From contig JAATFM010000239.1 in assembly GCA_015655195.1 (NCBI GenBank), positions 1 through 39,197 of the forward strand: DNA of 39,197 nt, given 5' to 3'. This document shows positions 1 through 9,378 of this stretch, one piece after another (position 1 is the first letter of the stretch; every line of letters begins with the position of its first letter). The notes under the pieces are model-generated. The model made no database searches, was not told the DNA's origin, and was given only the letters and a program-made list of their open reading frames with translations. This DNA comes from Terriglobales bacterium. Its GTDB lineage: Bacteria > Acidobacteriota > Terriglobia > Terriglobales > Acidobacteriaceae. The position numbers were made by a program, and so were the translations under genes.

Positions 1-191
1 GCGGCTGCTCCGCTGCGCAGGCTTTCCAGGTCCTCCAGATCGCCTCGATGCGCCTGGGCGCCTGCGGCCTCAAGCGATTTTGCGCCTGCATCCGACCGCG
101 TCAGTCCAAGTACGTGATGGCCTGCGCCGACGAGTTCTTTCACGACGGCGGAACCGATGAATCCGGTAGCGCCGGTAACGAAAACGCGCAT
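1..191 (-). CDS. NAD(P)-binding SDR/epimerase family protein, N-terminal part only
   Basis: The leftward reading frame starts at an ATG (complement of 189-191) and is open to the window edge, giving 63 residues. It opens with a Rossmann strand and the nucleotide-binding motif GATGFIG, followed by a helix, a second strand ending LGLTRS, and then [11 protein letters not shown]. This is the classic N-terminus of extended short-chain dehydrogenases such as NAD-dependent epimerase/dehydratases and NmrA-like reductases. The Arg/Ser after the second strand hints at NADPH use, which is inference. A good ribosome site (GGGAGG) lies about 7 bases upstream. The gene is divergent from the TetR gene at 314 and shares its palindrome-bearing promoter region, so it is the likely target of that repressor. 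The substrate cannot be told. Confidence 0.85.
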   Translation of the reverse strand, partial: MRVFVTGATGFIGSAVVKELVGAGHHVLGLTRSDAGAKSLEAAGAQAHRGDLEDLESLRSGAA

Positions 192-251
192 ATGTGCCTC
201 CCTGATCTCATTCGAGCCAATATTGACGAAAGGATGCCGCCTCAACTAAAA

Positions 252-295
252 CGGAGTCACCCTCCGAATGAATAGATAACCGGAGGCAGCCTCCG
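252..295. promoter_or_regulatory. Twin palindromic operators between the SDR and TetR genes
   Basis: Two near-identical 15-bp palindromes, CGGAGTCACCCTCCG (252-266) and CGGAGGCAGCCTCCG (281-295), lie 29 bp apart centre to centre in the 122-bp divergent intergenic region. The second is perfect around its central base. TetR repressors commonly bind such inverted repeats beside their own gene and a divergent target. The second site ends 18 bases before the TetR ATG, so binding could block both promoters. Seen: the repeats. Inferred: their role. Confidence 0.65.
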
Positions 296-313
296 GGTGC
301 AAGATTTTTTGAG

Positions 314-895
314 ATGACAAAGAAACGTTCCACGACAGCTCGCAAACCGCGCACAGACGCGCTGCGCAACCGCGAGCGTATTCTTGAAGTCGCGAAGGCA
401 GCCTTTACCCGACAAGGCGCCAATGCCAGTCTGGAAGAAATCGCGAAGATGGCGGGCGTTGGAATTGGTACCTTATATCGCCACTTTCCTACGCGGGATG
501 TGCTGATCGAAGGTGTTTACCGGAACGAAGTGGAGAAACTCGCGGCGGCCGCGCGCCGCTTCGCCGAGAAGATGACTCCGCTCGAAGCGCTTCGAGCCTG
601 GATGCTGCTGCTGGTCGATTACATTGCGGCAAAGCACATCATTGCGCCCGCGCTCAATACCATTGCCGGAGGCCCTTCCAGGCTTCATGAAGGTTCACGC
701 ACCATGATCCAAGGTGCGATCGATGGGCTCGTCAAGAGAGCCAAGAGAAGTGGCGATCTGCGAAGAGATCTGGATGCATTCGACCTGCTTCGAGCACTGA
801 TCGGCGTCTCGCATGTGGGCTCCAGCGCTGATTGGCCGCAGAGCGCCAGGAGACTGGTAGACATACTCATCGCAGGCTCACGCCCGCTCAAATAA
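314..895 (+). CDS. TetR/AcrR family transcriptional repressor
   Basis: A 193-residue protein of normal TetR length. Residues about 18-65 form the TetR DNA-binding domain: a first helix RERILEVAKAAF, then a helix-turn-helix with SLEEIAKMAGVGIGTLYRHFP, matching the family signature (IA..AGVs.gtlY.HF). The remainder is helical and resembles the C-terminal ligand-binding domain of TetR proteins related to YbjK or SACE_7040. The ligand is unknown. The gene is divergent from the SDR/epimerase gene at 191, with two matching palindromes between them, so autorepression and control of the SDR gene are likely. The ribosome site before the ATG is weak. Confidence 0.9.
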   Translation: MTKKRSTTARKPRTDALRNRERILEVAKAAFTRQGANASLEEIAKMAGVGIGTLYRHFPTRDVLIEGVYRNEVEKLAAAARRFAEKMTPLEALRAWMLLLVDYIAAKHIIAPALNTIAGGPSRLHEGSRTMIQGAIDGLVKRAKRSGDLRRDLDAFDLLRALIGVSHVGSSADWPQSARRLVDILIAGSRPLK

Positions 896-1602
896 ACCGC
901 CTCTCGCAGCACACGATCTCTCGCAGTGGACATCTGTGTCTTTCTCATACCTCTGCAACAGCAAACGCCAACCGGCCTCACGCCTTCGAGTGGTGCCAAC
1001 AGCCCGAGGCACTCATTGAGCTTGCTTGGCCCTTCGAAAGGAGAATAGGTCACAGGAATAGGTCCCGGAAACGCGCCAGCATCTCCTGATCTCCAGCATC
1101 GGTTCGGTAATCAGATTCCAGGATACTGGCCGACATCTGAACGAAGCCGTCCGGGCGGCTTCGTTCAAGTCAGCTTATGTTTACCTATGCTAACTTGGCG
1201 CAAATCTTCAACTATTGACTTCAGGCCAACACGCTCATCTACTCACAGGATGCTCGATAAGATACTTGGTTGCCGCATCACGTTTGCGCTCTCAAACGCT
1301 GCCCACGGCCGCAGTCCCTGTACTGCGGAATTGACCCCTCAATATGGCGCTCGCACCGTGCACTCGATCCAGCTTATGGTGTTCTACAATCTGGCCTCTC
1401 AAAACCGTGGTTTGAGTGATTCTTCGCAAGCCAACTCGGGAGGTAATTATCGAAAATGATGTTGAATACAAAGCAGTTAATGTGCACCAGGCTTTTGCAA
1501 TGAAGAGAACAAAAGCGTCATGAGACATTCAAGCCTGCCACCGGCACGGGATGGATGCAAATGGCCGCGGCAAATATACTGTTGCACCAGAGTGAAAATC
1601 GA
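896..1602. other. Non-coding region before the propeller kinase, with a stem-loop
   Basis: About 700 bases with no convincing gene; the short open frames show no family resemblance. A perfect 11-bp stem with a 6-base loop lies at 1139-1166 (GAACGAAGCCG...CGGCTTCGTTC). It has no T-tract, so it is not a standard intrinsic terminator, but it could end or process transcripts from the TetR gene. Bases about 1208-1241 resemble a second intergenic stretch at about 24375-24408 (about 29 of 34 identical by eye). The promoter of the kinase operon should lie in the distal part. Confidence 0.5.
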
Positions 1603-4536
1603 ATGAAGCACACTGTCCTTTTTATGCTGTTGCTTGCTGCGGGCTTCTCTGTGAACGCGCAGGCGGCAGATGTTGGCTTCAGGGGATACTCCGAGCGCCT
1701 GTGGGAGGCAAAGGACGGTCTTCCGGACCAGACTGCCCAGGCGTTTGCGCAAACCGCGGATGGAAGTTTATGGATCGGAACACGGGGCGGCCTCCTACGC
1801 TTTGATGGAGCGCGGTTTGCAACTTACGGTCGCGATGTAGCACCGCCGGCATTGGAGCGGGGAGTGAATTGTCTAGCCGTTTCGCGCGACGGCAGTTTGT
1901 GGATCGGAACGGAAGGCGGCGGAGTATTTCGATACCGCGATCACGTATTCCAGGGCTATTCGACCTCGACCGGACCTGCGAATGAGTTTGTGCGCGCAAT
2001 TTATGAAGATCACAATGGAACCGTGTGGGTTGGCGCCGATCAGGGATTATTCCAGGTCTCCGGCTCTTCGCTGGTCCGCATCGACAACACGGCCGGCGTT
2101 CCCACGATCTTCGTTCGCGCCATTGTTGAAGACACCGCTGGACATGTCTGGGTGGGCGGCACGCGGCTGCTGGAATTCAACGGACATACTTTGATTCGCG
2201 AACACGATCTTCCCAGCAACGCTCGCACCAGTTTTGTTCTCTCCATGTATTACGGACCGGAACACGTGCTCTGGGTGGGCATGCAATCTGGCCTGTATCG
2301 CATGGCAGAGTCCGGGGCGCTTGAAAAAGTGCACGGCTTATCGGCAGAGGTCAGCGTCATTCGCAGAACCCAGGATGGAACGCTTTGGGTGGGCACTGTT
2401 GGACGAGGTCTCTACTATTATCGGGAGCCGTATTTTTTTCACATTGCTCCTGCAAACCTGCCGAGCAAAACAGTTCGAGCAGTGTTTGACGACCGGGAAG
2501 GAGACATTTGGCTCGGCACTCAGGCCGGGGTGGCGCGGCTCAGCAGGACGCCAGTGAAAATCATTCCATTTCCCGGCGGCGCGGATTCGGAGTTTGAGAC
2601 CCTCTATGGCGATCAGGATGGATCGATCTGGGTGGCCGCGTCCGAGCATCTGTTCCGAATCCGCAATGGAACCGTGACGCCGTTCTTCTTTCCCGGCCTG
2701 CCGAATCTTCGCGTTCTGACGCTGCTGCGCGGCCGCGACGGCACTCTGTGGATCGGAACAGACGGAGCGGGAGTGATTCACCTGCGCGGCGGAACGACAG
2801 AGCAGTTTCGCTATGCACACGGCCTGATAAACGATTTTGTTCGTGTGATTCTGCAAGGCCGCGATGGAACGATATGGGTGGGAACCAATGGCGGTCTCAC
2901 CCATCTTTCGCCAAACGCATCGGAGAGCTTCAATACGGAAAACGGCCTCGCCTATTTCAGCGTTACGTGTCTCTTTGAAGACCGCAATCAGAACATCTGG
3001 GTTGGCACAAGCCGCGGCATAACGCGCATCTCTGGCGGAAAAATCGTCCGTGACGACGTGACATCGGCGCTGAAAGACGAGGAGATTTGGAGCATTGCAG
3101 AAGATGCAGCGGGAGAAGTTCTCTTCGGAACCAGCAGCGGCCTGTACGGGTTGAAGGCGAGCAGATTGGTGCACTTTGCCACCTCCCAGGGTTCGGCCGA
3201 TAACACCGTATATCAGATCATCGACGACAAGAGAGGCTCGGTCTGGCTCGGCGGGCGAAACAGCATTTCACGTTTTCGTGAGAGCGATATAGAGAAGTTC
3301 CGAGCAGGAGACCAACTGGAGTTGACGCTGTACGAGGATACGCATGATCTCGATTCAGCGGCTTTCTACGGGGGGATGCAGCCGGAAGGCGCAGTGGCGC
3401 CGAACGGAGACGTATGGTTTCCCAGCAACAAGGGAGCCGTACAAATTGCGGCCAGGCAGATCAGCCGCCCGACCTCCTCCCCGGTCGCCATCGAAGAGGT
3501 AAGTGCGGAAGGGCAGCCGCTTCCTCTCGGCTCGAAGATCGTTCTCAAGCCCGGCAACGGGAGACTTGAAATCTCTTACGCCGCCATTCATCTGCGCTCC
3601 CAGGGCGGACTTCGCTATCGCTACAAGATGGAAGGGCTGGAATCCTGGACCGAGGCATTTACGCGGCGAACCGCATACTACACGCAACTGCCTCCAGGGC
3701 AATATCGTTTTCGCGTTCAGGCATTTGAAATCGAAGACCCCTCCATCATGTCGGAAGCGTCGATTCTGATTGTGCAGCAGCCGCACTTTTATGCCACCCC
3801 ATGGTTCATGATCTGCTGTGCGCTGGCGTTGCTTGGGCTGGGCTTTCTGATTTATCGATTCCGCTTGCACCAGATGCGAGTGCGATTCCACGCAATCAGT
3901 GAGGAGCGAGCACGACTCGCCCGCGAAATGCACGACACAGTGATCCAAGGTTGCGTCGGAGTCTCGACATTGCTTGAAGCCGCGCAAGAGGTGGCGCCGG
4001 CTGAAGAGCCCTTGCGGCAGTACCTCCTCGGATATGCCACGGACCAAGTCCGCAGCACAATCGAGTCCGCCCGCGAGGCTGTCTGGGCACTCCGAAATAC
4101 CTCGGCCTCTACTGTGGACCCCGGCACGCTGTGCGAACAGATTGCCAGACAAGTGCAACTGGAACAGGGTATCCCGGTTCGATGCCAGGTCAAGGGAACG
4201 CCCATTAAACTCGGCGAGTTGGTAACACATGAACTGATGATGAGTGTCAAAGAAGCAGTCGTGAATGCAGTTACACACGGGAAGCCGAACCGTATCGATC
4301 TGTATGTTGAATTTACTAGCCAGAGTGTGGAGGTTCGAATCGCGGACGACGGAATCGGATTCGATCTGACGGCTGTAAACTCTCGCAACGGGCACTATGG
4401 CATAGTGGGAATGCAGGAGAGAGTGGAGCTGTTCCGCGGAAAGCTCAACATCGAGACTTCGCCGGGACGGGGCACTACGGTCAGCATCTCCGTTCCGCGG
4501 CGGCAGAGATCTACGGAAGAAATGAGTCGGTCATGA
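1603..4536 (+). CDS. Two-component sensor histidine kinase with double beta-propeller sensor
   Basis: I choose the ATG at 1603 over an in-frame ATG at 1555 because it begins a clean signal peptide (MKHTVLFMLLLAAG, cleaved after NAQA). The 977-residue product has about 14 Reg_prop repeats of the form DGSLWIGT..GL (residues about 30-630), enough for two seven-bladed propellers. A Y_Y_Y domain (about 640-725), one transmembrane segment (about 732-752), a HisKA_3 domain with phospho-acceptor His777 in AREMHDTVIQG, and a HATPase_c domain (NAVTHG, DDGIGF, GIVGMQERV) follow. The layout matches the periplasmic sensor half of Bacteroidetes hybrid systems that detect oligosaccharides, but here the regulator is a separate protein. 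It overlaps the response regulator gene by ATGA and lies upstream of the glycan genes it probably controls. Confidence 0.93.
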   Translation: MKHTVLFMLLLAAGFSVNAQAADVGFRGYSERLWEAKDGLPDQTAQAFAQTADGSLWIGTRGGLLRFDGARFATYGRDVAPPALERGVNCLAVSRDGSLWIGTEGGGVFRYRDHVFQGYSTSTGPANEFVRAIYEDHNGTVWVGADQGLFQVSGSSLVRIDNTAGVPTIFVRAIVEDTAGHVWVGGTRLLEFNGHTLIREHDLPSNARTSFVLSMYYGPEHVLWVGMQSGLYRMAESGALEKVHGLSAEVSVIRRTQDGTLWVGTVGRGLYYYREPYFFHIAPANLPSKTVRAVFDDREGDIWLGTQAGVARLSRTPVKIIPFPGGADSEFETLYGDQDGSIWVAASEHLFRIRNGTVTPFFFPGLPNLRVLTLLRGRDGTLWIGTDGAGVIHLRGGTTEQFRYAHGLINDFVRVILQGRDGTIWVGTNGGLTHLSPNASESFNTENGLAYFSVTCLFEDRNQNIWVGTSRGITRISGGKIVRDDVTSALKDEEIWSIAEDAAGEVLFGTSSGLYGLKASRLVHFATSQGSADNTVYQIIDDKRGSVWLGGRNSISRFRESDIEKFRAGDQLELTLYEDTHDLDSAAFYGGMQPEGAVAPNGDVWFPSNKGAVQIAARQISRPTSSPVAIEEVSAEGQPLPLGSKIVLKPGNGRLEISYAAIHLRSQGGLRYRYKMEGLESWTEAFTRRTAYYTQLPPGQYRFRVQAFEIEDPSIMSEASILIVQQPHFYATPWFMICCALALLGLGFLIYRFRLHQMRVRFHAISEERARLAREMHDTVIQGCVGVSTLLEAAQEVAPAEEPLRQYLLGYATDQVRSTIESAREAVWALRNTSASTVDPGTLCEQIARQVQLEQGIPVRCQVKGTPIKLGELVTHELMMSVKEAVVNAVTHGKPNRIDLYVEFTSQSVEVRIADDGIGFDLTAVNSRNGHYGIVGMQERVELFRGKLNIETSPGRGTTVSISVPRRQRSTEEMSRS

Positions 4537-5168
4537 CGAACTCGGCAGAAGCAAAAATGAAGGTACTGATTGTCGACGACCATCCTGTGGTCAGGATCGG
4601 CATTGCCACGATCATCGATACGCAGCCGGACATGACCGTGGTGGGCGAAGTCGGCAGTGGAGAAGAAGCGGTTGTGCTGTACCGCGAGCATCGGCCCGAT
4701 CTGACCGTGATGGACCTGCGCCTTGACGGGATGAGCGGGGTCGCGTGTATTCGCAGGATACGCAGCGAGTTTCCAGGCGCGCAATTTGTGGTTCTCACCA
4801 CCTATCGTGGCGACGAGGACATTCACCAGGCGCTTGAAGCTGGAGCAAAAGGCTACCTGATCAAAGGTATGCCTCGTCAATTTCTACTGGATGCTGTCCG
4901 GCGCGTTGTTCGTGGAGAAACGTATATTCCGCCCACCGTCAGTGAAGTTCTGGCAGCACGCAAGCCGGATGCAGAGTTGAGCGGCCGAGAGCGGCAGGTG
5001 CTTTCCCTTCTGGCTTCCGGAAAATCTAACAAGGAAATTGCATCCGAGCTGCGGATTGCGGAAATCACGGTGAAGTGTCACCTCAGCTTGATTTTTTCCC
5101 GCTTAGGCGTCACGGACCGAACCCAGGCAATCGTCGTTGCGGTCCAACGCGGTCTGGTCCACCTGTAA
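4533..5168 (+). CDS. NarL/FixJ-type response regulator
   Basis: A 211-residue protein: a receiver domain (residues about 10-125) with the acidic pair Asp15-Asp16, phospho-acceptor Asp61 in LTVMDLRLDG, the conserved Thr in VVLTT and Lys in GYLIKG. A LuxR/GerE helix-turn-helix follows (about 146-205; LSGRERQVLSLLASGKSNKEI). The start codon overlaps the kinase stop (ATGA), so the two are translationally coupled and form a cognate pair. HisKA_3 kinases normally pair with NarL-type regulators, which agrees. The likely targets are the TonB receptor and glycosidase genes that follow in the same direction; this is inferred from position only. Confidence 0.95.
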   Translation: MTNSAEAKMKVLIVDDHPVVRIGIATIIDTQPDMTVVGEVGSGEEAVVLYREHRPDLTVMDLRLDGMSGVACIRRIRSEFPGAQFVVLTTYRGDEDIHQALEAGAKGYLIKGMPRQFLLDAVRRVVRGETYIPPTVSEVLAARKPDAELSGRERQVLSLLASGKSNKEIASELRIAEITVKCHLSLIFSRLGVTDRTQAIVVAVQRGLVHL

Positions 5169-5453
5169 GCTGTTTTGTCTATCTCGGCGCTAACTAACTT
5201 CACACATCCAATCCCGCACTTTTCGCGCCTCATACGACACATACCTTTGTATGATTGCCAACCGTTAATTTAGCGGCGTAGAGTTCACCCGTCTTCTGAA
5301 GAAGGTCGTCAGGTGCTTTCAAATCCTGTCCAGAGCAGATTCACAGGTGGGCCAGCTCTTTCAGATGGAAACGTTTTCGTTTGCCCGTTCAGCGTAGATC
5401 AGAGCGCGTTGCGGAGACGAGGGTGCAAATTTTGTTGGCAAAGTGAGGCAGAA

Positions 5454-8400
5454 GTGAAAAACGCATATAGGTGGTTGCTGTTGGGAATCCTGTTGCCGGC
5501 GAGCATGCTGGCGGCGCAGGAGTTCACCGGACGCGTTACGGATTCCTCGGGCGCGATTATTCGCAAAGCGCAGATTACCGTTCACAACCAAAACACTGGT
5601 GTGAATGTGTCTGCCTTCACCACAGACAGCGGCGACTATACCGTGCCCTATCTGAAGTCGGGCTTATATTCCGTAACGGCCGCAGCACAGGGTTTTGAAT
5701 CGATGGCCAAGACGGATATTACCCTTCAGGTTGACCAGACGGCAGTCATCAACTTTGTCCTGAAAGTCGGGCAGGTTTCGCAGACGATGACTGTCAAAGC
5801 GGATGATGCCCTGCTCGACTTCGGCAAGGGCGATCACGGTGAAGTCGTGGAAAACACGCGCGTCACAGAAATCCCGCTTAACGGACGCGACGCGAACATG
5901 CTTGCGATTTTGAATGCTGGCGCTGTTTGGACGGGCAACATTGAATACCAACGCCCATTCGACGATACGATGCAGAACCTATCGATCAATGGCGGCGGAG
6001 CTGGGAACAACGAGATCCTGCTCGATGGAGTCTCAAATGAAGCTTCCCCCTCGAACGGTGGAAGCAATTCCAAAATAGCCTATGTTCCCCCGGTCGACGC
6101 TGTACAGGAATTCAAGATCGTTACCAATGCTTACGATGCGCAATTTGGCCGCGCAGCGGGCGGAGCTTTGGATGAGGTGCTGAAGTCCGGCACCAATCGC
6201 ATCCATGGTGATGCATACGAATTTGCGCGCCGTACTTTCCTGAATGCCAATACTTGGCAGAATAACTATTTGCTGGCAAAGGGGGGGAGCCCCTCGCAGT
6301 ACCAGCGTCCGCCCCAAAACTGGGATCAGTGGGGTGCGGAATTGGACGGGCCAGTGGTTCTGCCCAAGGTTTACAACGGGCGCGATAAGTCCTTTTTCCT
6401 CCTCCAGTTCGAGAACTTCAAGGAGAAAGTTCCAAGTTCTACAGTCACTTCTGTTCCCGATCCAGCATGGGCCAGTGGCGATTACAGTAACCTTGTGGCG
6501 GCCAATGGCTTGCCAATTTGGATCTATGATCCAAATTCAATAACCCAGAACTCGGGTGGCCAGTGGATCCGCAAGACATATGCAGAGGAAGCTGGTTGCA
6601 CCCCTGCCCCTGTTAGCTCCGGCAGTCCCACCGACCCCACGTGCCTCCCGTTCAATAAGATACCGAGTGGCAGTATTAACAAGGTTGCCCAGAACGTCAT
6701 GGCCTACTATCCCAAGCCGAATACAACACCGCCGTCAGGTGGGAATCCGTTTGCGAACAACTACGCGGCGCCGACACCGCAAATCGAGAGATATCGCAAT
6801 GTTCTGGCGAAATGGGACGAGAATCTTACGTCCGTTGACCGGTTCACCTTGCGCTATGGCTACTGGGAGCGAGTTGAGACAGGCAGCACAAACGGCATGC
6901 CCGGGGTAATTGCAGAAGGCAATTTCCCGCACGGAGAGCGCGCCCATACCTTTGCTACCCAGGAGACGCATACATTTCGTCCGAATCTGCTATTCGATTT
7001 CAGAGCAGTAGCATCCGTCCGGGCCGATTACACTTTTCCATCACCTGCCGGGTTTGATGAGTCGAGCCTTGGCTGGCCATCCTCGATGGTCTCCCAGTTC
7101 GGGTATGCGGGAAGCGTATTCCCCTACCTTCAATTCAGCGAATTTGCCTACGTCGGCGACAACGCTGCGAGTTCGGATACCACGAACTCACTTAGCCTGC
7201 TTCCAAGTGTTACCTGGATCAGGGGCAAGCATAGCATCCATGCTGGATTCGACGCGCGGTTCCTCCAATATATCGTGACGGCCAACGGGGGTGGCCCCTG
7301 GTTCTGGATTGACCGCACCTGGAGCCAGCGGAACTGGCAGACCTGGGATACAGGCAGCGGCAACAGCTTTGCATCGTTGCAGACTGGAACCGCAAGTTCC
7401 GGTAACTTCAGCATCAATTCCCAGGCATTCTGGTCACAGCACTATTGGGCGCCTTTCGTCCAGGACGATTGGAAAATTACACCAAAGCTGACGCTCAATC
7501 TCGGTATACGCTGGGACTTTAACGGGCCGCAGACAGAGCGCCAAAACCGAGGAGCATACGCCTTTGACGAAAACGCTGTGAATCCAGTGGATCCTCTGGT
7601 TAATCACGCCGACCTGCCCAATGGAGAACAAATCAAGGGAGGATACACATTTCTCGGAGTCAATGGCAATCCGCGAACCATGTACTCTCTGGTGAAAACA
7701 AACATCCAGCCTCGCGTTGGATTCGCCTATGCTCTTAGCAGCAAGGCGGTCCTGCGTGGCGGATTCGGTGAAATGTTCTCTAATCCGACTCCGGGAGGCA
7801 ACCCGGTAGGCTACAGCGCACAGACAAATTACGACTCAACAGATGACAATTACATACACCCGACCAATAATTTCTCCCAACCCTTTACTACCGTTGTGAA
7901 GCCGACTGACTCGTCTGCTGGCATGCTTACAAACCTGGGTCAAGGCGGTTCCTCTTGTAACACATGCTTCTTCGTAAATCCGCATTTCAAGATTCCGAGC
8001 TTCTGGAGCTATTCGGCGGGAATACAACTTCAACTGTCTTCTCATGACACCCTGGAGTTATCGTATGTGGGAAGCAGAAGCTACAACAACAATAGCTCCG
8101 ACAATGTTAACCACGAAACAGCAGCTTACCAGGAACAGTGCAATCCAGAACTCGGTGGAAGACCGGATACCTGCAATAACGATAATCGGCCGAATCCTTT
8201 CCAAAACGTCGCCGCATTCGAGGGTTCGGGGGCTTACTATAGCAGCTCAACGATTCAGGGCGGCAATCTCACCCGTCCATTTCCTGAATTTGGTGATCTT
8301 ACCGAGTGGCAGTTGAACGACGGCCGTTCGTGGTACAACTCGCTTCAGGTTACCGCCATGCACAAATGGAACAAGACCTTGACCTTGCATGGAACCTATA

Positions 8401-9137
8401 CATGGTCGAAGCTCATGGATGCAGGCGGATGGGTCGATGAAACCTATCGCGTTCCATCGCGGACACTCGACGGCAACGACCGAACCAACCGTATCACGAT
8501 TTCGGGAGTTTATCTGTTGCCCGTGGGACAAGGACAAAAATTCCTTGGGGCTCCTAGTGGTATTGGCGGGCATATTTTGAACGATGTAATTGGCGGCTGG
8601 GAACTCGGCGCTTTGTATATCTATGAGACCGGCAGTCCATGGGCTATTCCTAATAATCCCAATGAGCAATATCTTCATAATGCAAAGGTGAAACGGCACA
8701 TTGACAAGTCGACCGGATATATCGTGGGTGTTGCCGCCTGTGCTGCTAAGTGGAACGAGAATAGCAGTAACCAGTGGGAGATCGATTCTCTGTCTGTCAA
8801 CAATTTTTATCAATATCAAGCGGCCGGAGGAACCTGCGCTCAGACGGACTTCCTCGCGGTACCGTCGTATGGGGCGCTCCAGAACACGGTTTACTCGGGA
8901 ATTCGCATTCCAAACGATCAACAATTTGACAGCAACCTTGCCAAGAACTTTGACATTCGGGAAGGTCTCAAGCTCCAACTCAGGCTGGAAGCCTTCAACA
9001 CATTTAACCATCCTCTGTGGCAGTCGGGCTACACGGGAAGCACTAGCGATACGTACTTTGGCATGATTGAAAGAGGTGCAACAGGCCAGAGTAACCTGCC
9101 GCGCGAAGTGCAAATCGCCGCAAAAATTGTGTGGTAA
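5454..9137 (+). CDS. TonB-dependent receptor, Oar-like, with carboxypeptidase-regulatory N-terminal domain
   Basis: The GTG at 5454 is preferred over upstream in-frame starts: a GAGG lies just before it, and it begins a signal peptide (MKNAYRWLLLGILLPASM, cleaved after LAAQ). The 1227-residue product has a CarboxypepD_reg-like beta-sandwich (about 23-105; FTGRVTDSSGA). A plug domain (about 120-250) follows, with ITEIPLNGRDAN-like and LLDGVSNEAS motifs and FKIVTNAYDAQFGRAAGG. A long outer-membrane barrel ends in a terminal Trp (KIVW), as expected for BamA-inserted barrels. This class is expanded in Acidobacteria and works without a SusD lipoprotein; none is present here. It would import oligosaccharides released by the enzymes encoded downstream. 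The 285-base gap before it should hold its own promoter. Confidence 0.93.
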   Translation: MKNAYRWLLLGILLPASMLAAQEFTGRVTDSSGAIIRKAQITVHNQNTGVNVSAFTTDSGDYTVPYLKSGLYSVTAAAQGFESMAKTDITLQVDQTAVINFVLKVGQVSQTMTVKADDALLDFGKGDHGEVVENTRVTEIPLNGRDANMLAILNAGAVWTGNIEYQRPFDDTMQNLSINGGGAGNNEILLDGVSNEASPSNGGSNSKIAYVPPVDAVQEFKIVTNAYDAQFGRAAGGALDEVLKSGTNRIHGDAYEFARRTFLNANTWQNNYLLAKGGSPSQYQRPPQNWDQWGAELDGPVVLPKVYNGRDKSFFLLQFENFKEKVPSSTVTSVPDPAWASGDYSNLVAANGLPIWIYDPNSITQNSGGQWIRKTYAEEAGCTPAPVSSGSPTDPTCLPFNKIPSGSINKVAQNVMAYYPKPNTTPPSGGNPFANNYAAPTPQIERYRNVLAKWDENLTSVDRFTLRYGYWERVETGSTNGMPGVIAEGNFPHGERAHTFATQETHTFRPNLLFDFRAVASVRADYTFPSPAGFDESSLGWPSSMVSQFGYAGSVFPYLQFSEFAYVGDNAASSDTTNSLSLLPSVTWIRGKHSIHAGFDARFLQYIVTANGGGPWFWIDRTWSQRNWQTWDTGSGNSFASLQTGTASSGNFSINSQAFWSQHYWAPFVQDDWKITPKLTLNLGIRWDFNGPQTERQNRGAYAFDENAVNPVDPLVNHADLPNGEQIKGGYTFLGVNGNPRTMYSLVKTNIQPRVGFAYALSSKAVLRGGFGEMFSNPTPGGNPVGYSAQTNYDSTDDNYIHPTNNFSQPFTTVVKPTDSSAGMLTNLGQGGSSCNTCFFVNPHFKIPSFWSYSAGIQLQLSSHDTLELSYVGSRSYNNNSSDNVNHETAAYQEQCNPELGGRPDTCNNDNRPNPFQNVAAFEGSGAYYSSSTIQGGNLTRPFPEFGDLTEWQLNDGRSWYNSLQVTAMHKWNKTLTLHGTYTWSKLMDAGGWVDETYRVPSRTLDGNDRTNRITISGVYLLPVGQGQKFLGAPSGIGGHILNDVIGGWELGALYIYETGSPWAIPNNPNEQYLHNAKVKRHIDKSTGYIVGVAACAAKWNENSSNQWEIDSLSVNNFYQYQAAGGTCAQTDFLAVPSYGALQNTVYSGIRIPNDQQFDSNLAKNFDIREGLKLQLRLEAFNTFNHPLWQSGYTGSTSDTYFGMIERGATGQSNLPREVQIAAKIVW

Positions 9138-9147
9138 ATCCCAAGGT

Positions 9148-9192
9148 TGCCGAGTGGCCGCGGTGCATGAGTCATGCGCGGCCCACTCGGCA
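9148..9192 (+). other. Intercistronic stem-loop after the TonB receptor
   Basis: TGCCGAGTGGCCGCG (9148-9162) pairs with CGCGGCCCACTCGGCA (9177-9192), leaving one bulged base and a 14-base loop. It starts 11 bases after the receptor stop codon. No T-tract follows, so it may act as an mRNA-stabilising or attenuating hairpin that separates receptor from enzyme expression, rather than as a strict terminator. Confidence 0.6.
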
Positions 9193-9378
9193 GACATCTC
9201 GCCACGCAACGCAATCCGCATGTCTGGAATCCGTTATGCGCGCCAGGCCGACGTTTCGAATGTGTCGCGGCGCACTTTCCGGGTGAGTTTGGGAACAAGC
9301 TTAGCGGGGAAACAGTTCTGGGATGGATCCGGCACGCTATATGCTCTGCTAACTCGGGGGTTCATTGGAGGATTGGTC

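Noticed and set aside
3355-4395. 346-codon leftward open frame opposite the propeller kinase
   Set aside because: Antisense shadow of a well-supported gene; composition is Arg/Cys/His-rich with no domain.
8247-9221. 324-codon leftward open frame opposite the TonB receptor
   Set aside because: Antisense to the barrel-coding region, no family motif, no ribosome site.
9067-9378. N-terminal extension of the GH43-like protein overlapping the receptor gene
   Set aside because: The signal peptide and GGAGG support the start at 9379; the extension spans the hairpin at 9148-9192.
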